Source of the DNA: Luzula sylvatica
Lineage: Eukaryota > Streptophyta > Magnoliopsida > Poales > Juncaceae
Direction: 5' to 3'
Length of the DNA stretch: 64,000 nt
Assembly: GCA_946800325.1 (NCBI GenBank)
Contig: OX326959.1
Coordinates: forward strand, 31,968,527-32,032,526
Below, piece by piece: positions 11,400 through 23,539 of this stretch; within the stretch, counting starts at the first letter, position 1, and every line of letters starts with the position of its first letter. The position numbers were made by a program, and so were the translations under genes. The notes under the pieces are model-generated. The model saw nothing but the letters and a program-made list of their open reading frames with translations, did not search any database and was not told the DNA's origin.

Positions 11400-14300
11400 C
11401 CAGCAGTATTGTATAGCCTAATAAATGTATATTAATCTAATTAATTCATGGCATTACATACCAGAAGTATGTCTTCTGCCTGGCATAAGATTAATGCCAT
11501 AAGAGTGTATATTGCAACCGTAATTTTATTCATTGCAATTTAATTAATGTACAGTAACCTATATCATAATTATAATCTATATAATTGCGAAGTATTAACT
11601 TATATAGGTTAACTTCTTTATTCTTCATTTCAATGGACATGAAATTACTTGCTTAATGTATATTGAAAACTTCTTGTGCGTTGAGAATCATGTAATTAAT
11701 TTCAATTCTGAGTGAATGCATATTGTTTTTCAGACATGAAAAGGATGGTTTTTTTTTTCTACTTTTGAAACTTGTGTCAGAAGATATTGAAGATGTAAAT
11801 AAATAAGAAGTTGAAAATGAATTATAAATCATGCAACCAGAAGTTGCAATGGAATTTTGATTGAAGCATTATAATTTGGATGTAAATTATAAATTTTGCA
11901 TTTCCTTGCTTATACTTAGCAATGAATTGAATATACGAAATGATTGAATGAGTAAATATCATTGTACCCCATCAACATAAATCCTGGAGATTAATGGAGA
12001 ATGAAAATTGGACATTAAATTCTGCCATCAAATTAAATGGATGGTCATATCAATGTTGAAACCGAAAATCCATGAAAAAAAAAAAAAAAAAAAAAAAATT
12101 ATTTTTGAGGGTGAATGTTCTATTATTTTGAAATTATTCCTTCTACATAAATGCATGATATATGCATACATTATGATAGAGTAACTGATGAAAAATAAAT
12201 AAATGAGAGAATATTTGATGGTACTTGAGGAGCAAGAAATGAGATTATTTTGGAATTACCATCATAAATGAAAGCAATTAGGAGCCCATGCCGTTTACTT
12301 GAGGCAAATCATGACATGAAAACAATGATAAGATCTCAATACAAAGAAATCTCTGATGTGCCCTCTCTTTATTTACATTGAATATTATTGTTTTTGAGGT
12401 AACACTGTTATATAACTAGAAGCTTTATGACTAGAAGATATTATTGGTTTTGCTCTACTACAATGATATGTAATACACAACCTCTTTTATAATGCGCGTA
12501 TAACCAGAAGTTTGCAATTATAATATTTTTATGTGGAAGTTATTATTTAAGAAGAAGTTCTATTAATTTATATAACTAAATTGTGAATGGATCAGTATAT
12601 ATCCAAAAGTTATATAAAATTGTTATTTAATTTTAGAACTTGGACTATAACCAGAAGTTATTTAATTTTAGAATGTGGATTGTATGAAATAGTTCAGACC
12701 AGAAGTTTATTCCTTCAATAAAACTTATTAAGACCGGAATTGAATAAACTTTATTTTTTTAATATCGTTACAAAGACCAGAAGTTTATTGAGGAAATATG
12801 CATTTGAGTTTATTATCATAAATTTTATGAAATTTGTTTATACACCAGAAGTTGTATATTAACGCATCGAAAGTTGCTCGTTCAAATCATGCAACAAAAC
12901 TTGCAAATATATTTTTATCTATTTTCTTTTAGTATATTTAATTTTGCGCACATTTATTTATTTATTTATTATGGCACATTTATTTTTATTCATGTATGCA
13001 CCTGTCGTTGCAATTCCATTGAATGAAACACATATTATTTGAAATTTAATTTTATTGAAGCCTGAAGTTTCAATACAAAATTGCGAGATTTAAATTATAG
13101 GCTGCCTCCTTAAGATATTTGAAATCCGAACAAAAGTTTGGCAGAAAAAATAAATAATTGAAGATATGATTTTCTTAAAAAATGTGACTTGAAACGGTTG
13201 TACGACTCGCACACAATATGATATGATTTTGTTTATCAAACCTCTCGAAGAGAAAAACAGAAAAAAGAAGAAGAAATGATTTTTTTTTATCTATCAATAT
13301 AAAGCATATTTTGTGCCGAATTACTTAAAATTGCTTATTTAATTAATAAAGAGAAATATATATTAACTACAAAAGAGTATGTTAATGATTGACGACTCTA
13401 GAAGAGTCACTATTTTATTGCTCTAGAAGAGACGTTATTTATATTGCTCCGAAAGAGTCATCATGCTAATTGAAACACATTTGTTTATTTTTATGACATG
13501 CACTTCGTAAAATTGAAATCATGTTATTATGAACTAGAAGTTCACTATATAAAATAAAAGGCAATTTTATGATTTGAATTAATTACTTATACATAGAATA
13601 TACATGTCATGGTCATGACTCGATTAAGACCAACTATTTATGTATTCCCCCATCTTTATTGTAACTTGTGAGTGACCGGAGCAAAAATCATTCACTGAAT
13701 TTTGTAATGTGTATTAGATGTGTGGTAACACATGGACGAGTAAAAAAAAAAAAAAAAAAAAAAAGTATTGGTATATATATGGTTGATTTATTCTTGAAAC
13801 TGTATATCTTGAATATTTATTTAGTTGAACCAGAAGTTCCGAACAAGAAGTTTAAATATGTAAATGTAAACTAGAAGTTCACATTCAAGAAATCAACAAA
13901 GTCGAATATGTTTGTTGAAAATATGAAATTTCCGAAGAAAAATTTACATAAACAACTAAGATGACGTTATTAAATAACCAAACATGAGGGAAAATTTTCA
14001 AGATATAAGATATGATGTTAGTCCCTAAGAACATCATTAGATATTAATTAAAATATCAACAACTCGTGCCTAAATCAGGGGGGATAATGAAAACTGGAAA
14101 AGAAAAAAAAAAGAAATTATATGGATTGCATCGTCACTTCAGATCCTCGAACAAGTAAACCTGAACTAGGAGTTCATAAATTTGCATGAAATTGCAAATC
14201 AGTGATATGATGCACTTATCAATACAAGAATGATTAATAAATAAGAACTTTCCAGTGTAAGATGCTCATATTTTTAATATAATATTCTTGGATAATTTTA

Positions 14301-15600
14301 TTAAGCCTGAAGCACGGTCGACCAATCGGTTTCAATATTAGAAATCCAAAGGAATAAGAAAGAGCATGACAAAAAGTTGGCATAACTGAAGTTGTTAATA
14401 CTTCTAATAATATATATCCTTAAAAGGATAATGAAAGATTAATTAGTAGATTTGACATAAATAAATATATAACCTTTGAAAAGGTTCAGGTACCTGACAA
14501 CAATGAAATTGTTGAAAATAATGAGATCTCAAAATTATGTATCTACTATAAGAAGATGGAACCGAAATGAAACTATAGTTACTAGAAAGTTGGCATGGGT
14601 GCGCTTTCAATTTATAATCAATCAAAAAACGAGGATCTGAAATTAAATCAATTGTGTAATGTTGACGTTTAAAACTATTGGCCATAACAGAAATGACATA
14701 AGAAAATTGATGGACCTGAAGTCCGAAAAACACCTTATATGGTGATACGAATTATAATTTTAATTTGTTTAAAGGTCTCTAAAGAACTAAAATTGTTTCT
14801 TGTATTCATTATATCAATTTATTCACATGACTCATTTTGCTACAATATTCATGAAAATCCCTGTAGGATTTATTAGTAAGCCTGAAGCATACAATTTAAA
14901 CTCTCGAGAGATATATTATATTAAATTACAAAGATCTTTGCATGAATAGTAACTTGAGCCATATGATATAATCGATGTAATAAGCAAGAATATATATACC
15001 GGTATGAATGATCAAATCCGCAGATGCGTATTTACTATTTATTACAAATAAATAATATTTAATTAATAATTATTTGAACTCCCGAAGAGCTCTAAAAGAT
15101 AAGTACTAAAAGAAGAAATTTGACGTGACAGATATCGAATGCGAAATAATTTTTTTTTCATGGATTACAAATATAATAAATATTTTCTGAAGAAAACTAA
15201 GATTTCAAAACAGCTAGTACAAAACATTGAACTTCTTAGTAATAAAATATTTGTATCCACGAGGGGGAGAAATAATACGCAATGCACTCTTTTTGTCCTT
15301 GATCATGATTTTGTCCCATTGGGTTTTCGTGACAAGGTTTTTAACGAGGCATCTTATGAAGCGTATGAAACATAATAACGTTGCAATTTTTTTCCTTCAC
15401 TAGGATTTTTGTCCCATTGGGTTTTACCTAGTAAGGTTTTAACGAGGTAGATTTTTATGATATAAAATGTCCAAAGAGAAATTCCGTAATAATTTCTCCA
15501 TTCATATTGAAAATGACTAAAACGGAAGGAAGCAAATTCAAGAAGAATTAAATGCACTTGAAAAACGTGAAGATTTTGGACCTGTAGTCCAAACTCTTAT
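11400..15600 (+). repeat. Interspersed short motifs CCAGAAGTT and CTCNNGAAGAG inside the LTR element
   Basis: About 18 variants of CCAGAAGTT (also CTAGAAGTT and CCTGAAGT) lie at irregular spacing, for example at 11461, 11837, 12503, 12651, 12699, 12777, 12844, 13829 and 14714. A second motif, CTCTAGAAGAG and relatives, occurs at about 13243, 13396, 13421, 13447, 14902 and 15078. They are not in tandem register and do not share one reading frame. Confidence 0.6.
15236..15450 (+). repeat. Duplicated post-pol segments of the LTR element
   Basis: A block with GAGGGGGAGAAAT, GCACTCTTTTTGTCC, CCATTGGGTTTT and TTTTTAACGAGG (15258-15350) recurs shortened at about 15385-15450 and again at 16017-16110 before the 3' LTR. 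In plant Copia elements this is the untranslated stretch after pol. Its extra copies imply internal rearrangement. Confidence 0.65.
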
Positions 15601-15692
15601 GATATACAACATATACGATACAAATGGATTTGTTTAAGAAAATGCAATTAAGATTAGTAGAAACATAGTCTACACTATTATATGCAATCACA

Positions 15693-16055
15693 TTGAGATT
15701 TTTGATTATCTTGGCAGTCCTTAAAGGACTCCAGATGTATCTCATCGACGTTGTGACAATATATTTGTTTGGATCATTTGATAATGTTATTTACATGAAA
15801 ATTCCTGAAGGATTGAAGTTAAAAGATACAATCAAACATATCTCATCTCAATTCTTTTCGACACAGGATCTTCAAAATAATGATGAGATAATCACCCAAC
15901 AAATTTGCTCGAATGATGACCTGGCAAATTCCTTCACCAAATTATTGCCAACTGCAACCTTCAAGAAGTTTGTTTATAAAATTATATTTCTTCAACTCAA
16001 GGATATTTGTATAAATGAGGGGGAGAATCAGTATGTACTGCACTCTTTTCTTTGA
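15693..16055 (+). pseudogene. Copia pol remnant: reverse transcriptase joined to RNase H C-terminus
   Basis: The frame reads through LQMYLIDVVTIYLFGSFDN and YMKIPEGLK, the start of the Copia reverse transcriptase core. It then jumps to a block with QQICSNDDLANSFTKLLPTATF, the end of Copia RNase H. Several hundred residues, including the YVDD catalytic box, are missing between them. This is an internal deletion, so the fragment cannot be a working polymerase. It is followed by the GAGGGGGAGA segment. Confidence 0.85.
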
Positions 16056-16133
16056 CCAGGATTTTATCCCACAGGGTTTTTCCTGACAAAGTTTTTAATG
16101 AGGTGGATTCTTATGCGTATGAAATATGGACAT

Positions 16134-16144
16134 CCAAGGGGGAG
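16134..16144 (+). other. Polypurine tract of the LTR element
   Basis: CAAGGGGGAG directly precedes the 3' LTR, the expected site for plus-strand priming. Confidence 0.8.
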
Positions 16145-16349
16145 TGTTATAAACATAATAATATGGATGTCATTGTAATTATACTAGGGTAAGTACTATA
16201 GCATTAAATCCTTGTATTGTAATTTATCTCTTGACCTAACCTATACCCTCTACTATATAAAGAGGGTAATAGCCATTTGTATGGATTGATCCATTGAATA
16301 GAAAATTTCTCTCTCCTCTCTTTTCTTGTTTATGCTTTGTTTTATAATA
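16145..16349 (+). repeat. 3' LTR
   Basis: Same length and ends as the 5' LTR. Seven differences were counted by eye (mostly in the first 70 bases). Confidence 0.9.
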
Positions 16350-16380
16350 AATATAAACTAATAATATGTATAATAATATA

Positions 16381-16725
16381 GGGGAATTCTTCAAAAACCC
16401 CCTAACTTTTTTGGGATTTCTCAAAAACCCCCTAACTTTTAGATTTTTTGAAAAAACCCCTATAAATTAAGTTTAATTCTTGAAATATTCCCTACTAGTG
16501 TTATTTTTCATTTTCATCCAATTATTATTTTTTGGACCCAAATACCCTCACAATTTATAATTGAATTTATTCTATAAACTAATAAATAAATAATATTTCA
16601 TAATATTATATCATCATATTTATTATATTATTCTATAATTTATTATATGAGTTTTATATAAAATTATTTAATGTAAAAATAAAAAATGCAATGCGAAATA
16701 GTATTTATTTAATAATAATAATACT

Positions 16726-16756
<31 letters not shown>

Positions 16757-17069
16757 AAATAAAAATAATGAGTAGTAAAATATTATCATAAATTATTTTT
16801 AATTATAATAACGTGAAATTTTTATCATGAAATATTTAATTTATTTATGTATTTATTAATTTATATTGAATAAAAGAATTTATAAATGAAAATTAAGAAG
16901 GGTATTTTTGTCAAAAAAAAATGAAAATTGGATGGAATGTTAAAGTTAACCTTTGTAGGGGGTTTTTCAAAATTTAAATTCAATTTGTAGGGGGTTTTTC
17001 AAATAATCAAAAGGTTAGGGGTTTTTTGAGGAATCCCAGAAAAGTTAGGGGGTTTTTTAGGAATTCCCC
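16381..17069 (+). mobile_element. 689 bp Mutator-type MITE, copy 1 of an inverted pair
   Basis: The ends are inverted repeats starting GGGGAATTCTTCAAAAACCC and finishing AGGAATTCCCC. Each end holds two or three tandem copies of a subterminal motif like CAAAAACCCCCTAACTTTT. The nonamer AATAATATA is duplicated exactly (16372-16380 and 17070-17078), the Mutator-superfamily signature. There is no coding sequence. The interior matches the reverse complement of 61538-62239. Confidence 0.92.
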
Positions 17070-17078
17070 AATAATATA

Positions 17079-18905
<1,827 letters not shown>

Positions 18906-19331
18906 AATATCAATCTGTGTCGTCTCTTTTCCTTTTTTATTTTATTTTTGACGTTAAAAGAGTTATTCATTCGGGTTAAATAAGGGCTAAGTAAAGGCTG
19001 ATTTTCTGCTGTATGTCATAGCAGCACAACATTTAATCTTTTTTGTGATTTTCTTGGAGTTAAATACCATACTATTTTTTGGAAACCTTTTGAATCCATA
19101 TTTTTTTTTATACTTAAACCAAATTTGATTCGCTATTAATGACATTCTTTGTTTAATTGACGGCTATTAAATTATTATAAATTGTTTTATTAGGAATTCC
19201 AGCTCATGTTGTTTTCGAATTATAAATTTCATCTGCATGCATCACTTTCACCGGAAGTCTATTTGGAAAATAAAAGAAAAAACATGATAGTTATTGTTAA
19301 ATCCTCGAATTATCATTGGATTTGTAGATGT
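18906..19331 (+). other. 3' flank of cytochrome c
   Basis: T-rich 3' region with no other gene. The LINE insertion starts 443 bp past the stop codon. Confidence 0.5.
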
Positions 19332-19347
19332 ACTATCACGTGAAAAG

Positions 19348-21469
19348 TGGCGTTTTCGGCCCCCAAAATTAATCACTCGCTTTATGCGGATGATGTGGTA
19401 ATCTTTGCAAAGGCCACGTCTTGCGAAGCGGGTCGGTTGAAAGAAGCATTAAAATCGTTCGAATTGGTATCCGGACAATGCTTAAATCCTGCCAAATCTA
19501 ATATTTAGTTTAGCCGTAATGTCCCGATTATCACGCAAGAAGAAATTCTTGATATATTAGGCGCAAAAGGGGCCGCCCCAATTGAACGATATCTTGGGAC
19601 CTACATTCGTCTTAATGGGTCCATCGATTCATCTCATCTCGTAACAAAATTCCAAGGAAAACTTGCGGGTTGGAAAATTCAAACTCTTTCTCACGCGGGA
19701 AGATTAGTCCTTATCAATTCGGTCTTAGCCGCGACTCCAATTTTCAATATGTGTACCGAATTACTTCCAAAAACGACAACAAAAAAATTAACTCAAATTA
19801 TGAGACGATTTTGGTGGGGAAAAAAGGACGGTAGATTCCTAGCATTTTGTAAATGGGCGGTTATAACAAAACCGAAAAATGAAGGGGGCTTAGGAGTAAG
19901 GGAGTTAAGTAAGGTAAACCAAGCGTTATTACAAAAAAATCTTTGGCGCATCATTCTTGAGGAGGATCGGTTATGGGTTAGATTACTTAAAGCGAAATAT
20001 TTTCCATCCAATACAATTTGGCATACGAAGAGGCAAGTTGGCGCGACCAAATTTTGGAAAGCGGTCCTTGCCCAAAGGTCCTCGTTTCAAAACATGGTGC
20101 ATTGGATTATTGGCAATGGACAATCTTGTCCCGCCATTGGGGTGCCATGGTACCAAGGATGGATGGAGAATAAACCTAGAAATGGAGAAGAAAGACGAAT
20201 GAGAGTGGTTGAGTTCATAAATACCGATGAGGTTGGATGGAAACCGAACCTTCTAATAGAGAAATTCGGTCATATGAAAACACTACAAATTATTTCAAAT
20301 AACACCATAACCGAAGCCGGTTTACAAAGAAGGGACCGATTAATTTGGAGAGGAGCAACAAATGGTAATTTTACGTGCAAAAGTGCATATGAAACTCTTG
20401 TAGCAAACGAAAGATTGGAACCTCCTTTATGACCGAAAGAATTAATTAGGGTTATTTGGAAGAATATCGGTCTATCACCGAGAAGAGTTTCGTTATTTAT
20501 TTGGCGCGCTTGTACCAATTCCTTACCAACAAACCTAAACCTTCACAAACGCCTACAAAATATCAATTCATTATGTGTGAGATGCAATTGGTACGACGAA
20601 GATATTTTACATCTCCTTTTCCAATGTCCACTATCGCAACAAATTTGGTTTACCTCACCACTAATGATTAAAGCGGATAAGATACAAGGAGATATTAAAG
20701 ATATCATTAGTTATTTCGCTCAAATTCTTGAGGTTTCGCTTTTTCGTCTTTTTGCGAACACCTTATGGTCGATTTGGAAATGCCGTTGTGATTGGGTGTT
20801 TAGGGAGAAGAAATATAAACCGCACGAGGTTAGCATGATGGCTAGTTCAATAATGCACTACAATAATCCTTTGAGCGAGATCACAATTGCCGAAGTAAAT
20901 AGAGGAGATGAAAGGGAAGCCGAATGCATTTGCCAATTTGACGGGTCTTGGGTGCCAATGAGGGCGGGATGTGGTTATATAATTAAAATGAATGGAAGGA
21001 TAATTCATGAAGAGAGTAAGTCGATAAGTGCATTTTCGCCTCTACAAGCCGAGGTGATAGCGTGTCGCATGGCACTCAAAAAGCTTGAAGTGCTTAATAT
21101 TCGGACGTGTGATATTTACACGGACAACCTCACTCTCGCTAATGCTATTCATAATACTTACCTTGAGGTGGATTGGAATGTGTATCATGAATTTGAAGAT
21201 TGTAGAGATTTGATAAAAATGAATTCGGGTTGGTGAGTTCATTTTATCCCTAGAGAAAGAAATATGGAGGCGGATGAGTTAGCGAAAAGAGCTAGAATGG
21301 CGGATGAAAGTGCAAGTGGATGAGAATTTTAAGTCTAGAGGTCCTCGGGTATAGAGTGTCCGTTTTTGTATTAGTCGCTATTCAGTTTTTGATATGTAAA
21401 TGTAAAGGCGACATTATGTAAATATTAACCTACGGGTTCTTTTAACAACAAAAAAAAAAAAAAAAAAAA
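19348..21469 (+). mobile_element. 5'-truncated LINE (non-LTR retrotransposon)
   Basis: The element ends in a poly-A run (about 21449-21469) and is flanked by an exact 16 bp duplication, ACTATCACGTGAAAAG, at 19332-19347 and 21470-21485. One frame (phase of 19380) carries the C-terminal half of the polymerase protein. It starts at the catalytic SLYADDVV box (about 19377). It continues through AGRLVLINSVL, MRRFWWG and a zinc-binding region with CVRCNW and DILHLLFQC. It ends with an RNase H domain: FDGSW, QAEVIACRMAL, CDIYTDN, and DELAKRAR near the end. Three stops break the frame: TAG at 19506, TGA at 20430 and TGA at 21234. The 5' truncation is typical of target-primed reverse transcription. 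The copy is dead. Confidence 0.95.
19377..21323 (+). pseudogene. LINE reverse transcriptase/RNase H pseudogene with three in-frame stops
   Basis: All parts share one frame, so no indels have occurred; only stop codons interrupt it. The two TGA stops sit where tryptophan would fit (PL*PKEL, SGW*VHFIPRERN). The frame ends at a natural TGA at 21321. Catalytic RNase H residues D, E and D are readable. Everything upstream of the YADD motif, including the endonuclease, is absent. Confidence 0.9.
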
Positions 21470-21987
21470 ACTATCACGTGAAAAGGAAAGTATCACAATT
21501 TTTAACATTCCAATTCGCGAGTTTTTCTAAGTTTTTTTTTTTCAAGTGAAACATAATTTCTGAATCAGAAATATTTTTGATTTCATATTTTATTTGTGAT
21601 ATCAGGAAAAATTGAATTTATGATATTTGGTATCTTATGCCAAGTATTTAACCACTAGGATATGAGGTGATCGACGAATGTCAATTCTTTTTGCATTGAT
21701 AATTATTACGATCGGTCCCCTTAACATGAGAATATAGAGTTAGACACCGAGCCTTGATATGAGAATTATTGTAGTCGGACCAAGAAAACATAAGATTTTT
21801 TTTTCTTCTGTTGCATGTGATAGCATGTGATAGCAGTACAATACTATATAATTTTTTTAACTTTTCTTTGGAGTTAATGCCATAAACCTCTCTGAAAACA
21901 TTTATATACCTGGATTTATTTTATCCAAATTTTATTTATTAATAATACCTCATGTATCGTATTATTTTTTAATGATCCGGGATGACT

Positions 21988-22128
21988 TCAATAGACTCAT
22001 AGTTTAGTTGGTTGAATGAAAAACACAAAAAATCATATGTTTGAGAAATTGTGGGTTCGATCTTTATTGACATAAATGGACGAATAATATATTGTTCTTT
22101 ATATATTATCAAAAAAAAAAAAAAAAAT
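21988..22128 (+). mobile_element. tRNA-derived SINE with 15 bp target duplication
   Basis: The body has an A-box-like TAGTTTAGTTGG (about 22001) and a B-box-like GGGTTCGATC (about 22050), the two halves of an RNA polymerase III promoter. It ends in a poly-A run (22111-22127). The 15-mer TGATCCGGGATGACT is repeated exactly at 21973-21987 and 22129-22143. The remainder does not fold as a plausible tRNA. Confidence 0.9.
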
Positions 22129-22351
22129 TGATCCGGGATGACTACTATGGCACTATCCGGTACGGATCTTATTCATCCTAGGTGTGTTTTTAACTTTTTT
22201 TTTTCCCAATGATAATTCGCATTCCAGACACAATTTGCATGGTCCAACGATTACCGTCATGCATCATGAGATCATACCAATATCAAGTGATTAAAAGCAA
22301 AAGTGGTTTTTTGATACCACACTTTGGTAGCGTCTGAAATGTAATTTCTTA

Positions 22352-23145
22352 GGGGCTGTTTGATTTGAGATTTGGAATATGTCTTGGAATATTGTATGTC
22401 AAGAAATTTCATTTTATGTAATATTTTTTGAAGACATATACAATATTCATGTTTGATTGATACTTCAATTTTTCTTACAAATTCAGAAACTACTAGATTT
22501 AACTCCATGTTATTTTATTCTTGCAATATTACTTTATATTGCAAGAAGGGATGTCAATTGATCAAATAAAATCCGAATCCGCGGGTACCCGAAAATTTTT
22601 CCCCGGGTCGGGTATTATCCGAAAAAAATATCCGGTTCGGGTTCGGGTTAGTTACGGACGGAGTACTACCCGTCCTGCGGGTAACCCGAATTCGTACCCG
22701 AAAATTACCCGAAAATACCCGAAACTAAAATTACATATTTAGCCTTACATTTTGTTGATGATTAAATCAAGATTTGGTGAGCTTTGAAATATGTCTTGGA
22801 ATATTATTATATGTCAAGGAATTCCATTCCATGGAATAGTATTCCATGACATATACAATATTCATGTTTGATTGATGCATATTCTTTTCCTACAAATTTA
22901 GAAACTGTGTGAAATAAATAACTTTTTTGAAATAATTTTAGTTTTTAATATTTGAAAAGATAGAATGCTCATGGGAATAGAGAAAAACCATCAATTTTGG
23001 TGGTAATCCTATTCCCATGAGATATGCCCATAGTCATCGTGGATGACATTACTTTAATACGTGGTGTCTGAACCAAACATGTGAATGGAATAAATTATGA
23101 TTGATGCCAAGACATAGTAATTTTAAAACACGAACCAAAAGCCCC
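22352..23145. mobile_element. TIR element (Tourist/hAT-like) with nested repeat block
   Basis: The ends are GGGGCTGTTTGATT and the inverse AACCAAAAGCCCC. The flanking triplets TTA and TAA are compatible with a TWA target only if one base has changed, so the superfamily is uncertain. Two internal arms (about 22370-22490 and 22785-22910) are direct repeats of each other. Each contains a hairpin of GAATATTGTATGTC with GACATATACAATATTC. Confidence 0.6.
22548..22735. repeat. CGGGTACCCG-rich repeat block
   Basis: A dense cluster of GGGTACCCG, CGGGTTCGGGTT and ACCCGAAAAT words, GC-rich against AT-rich surroundings. Similar CGGGTACCCG tracts are widespread in plant genomes within transposons. It lies between the two arms of the 22352-23145 element and may be a separate insertion. 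Confidence 0.6.
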
Positions 23146-23539
23146 TAAGTACAATAAAACATAATCTCCACTTTAGAGAGTACGACCATCAGAGACAATA
23201 TTCTTTTCTCTCTTTCTCCTTCAACCCACGAGCCATGACTCTTTCTCTTTACTCCAGTGAACTTCCCTCCGCCACGCCAAAAGGCCCAAAAGTGCTTCTC
23301 CTTTGGACAGTTGGACCCTTTCTCTAGTTGGACCCTTTCCCTGTTACTCCAGTGAGCCGCGACTGCAAGGTTTTCGTTTTTTTTGTAGATTTTTGTTTGA
23401 TTAATTTATGCGATATATGTACTCTTGTCAGATTTTTGTTCGTATACTTAGCATACGTATCGATATTCATTGTAGACGCATAGATTCATCGAAGATTCTA
23501 TCTTTTGTCAGAATTCTTCACCGGACCCCAACTCCACCA

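Larger units (their letters stand above)
10848..16349 (+). mobile_element. Copia-type LTR retrotransposon, largely non-coding (deleted) copy
   Basis: Two 205 bp direct repeats bound a 5.1 kb interior, and the 5 bp AATAT is duplicated outside (10843-10847 and 16350-16354). By eye the LTRs differ at 7 of 205 positions. A primer-binding-like site (TTATCAGCACGAAG) abuts the 5' LTR. A polypurine tract (CAAGGGGGAG) abuts the 3' LTR. The only coding remnant is a fused reverse transcriptase/RNase H scrap near the 3' end. The Copia order and the sequence after the pol remnant (GAGGGGGAGA, then GTCCCATTGGGTTTT) support Copia. Most of gag-pol is replaced by AT-rich sequence rich in CCAGAAGTT-like motifs, so the copy needs proteins from elsewhere. 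Confidence 0.9.

Noticed and set aside
14443..14733. 96-codon minus-strand frame inside the LTR element
   Set aside because: No retroelement or host motif; lies in the motif-studded non-coding interior.
22000..22065. A tRNA gene
   Set aside because: Only the two promoter boxes match; no acceptor stem, and the poly-A tail with 15 bp duplication marks a SINE.
22349..23148. Confident Tourist assignment by TAA/TTA duplication
   Set aside because: The flanking triplets are TTA and TAA, not identical, so the superfamily is left open.
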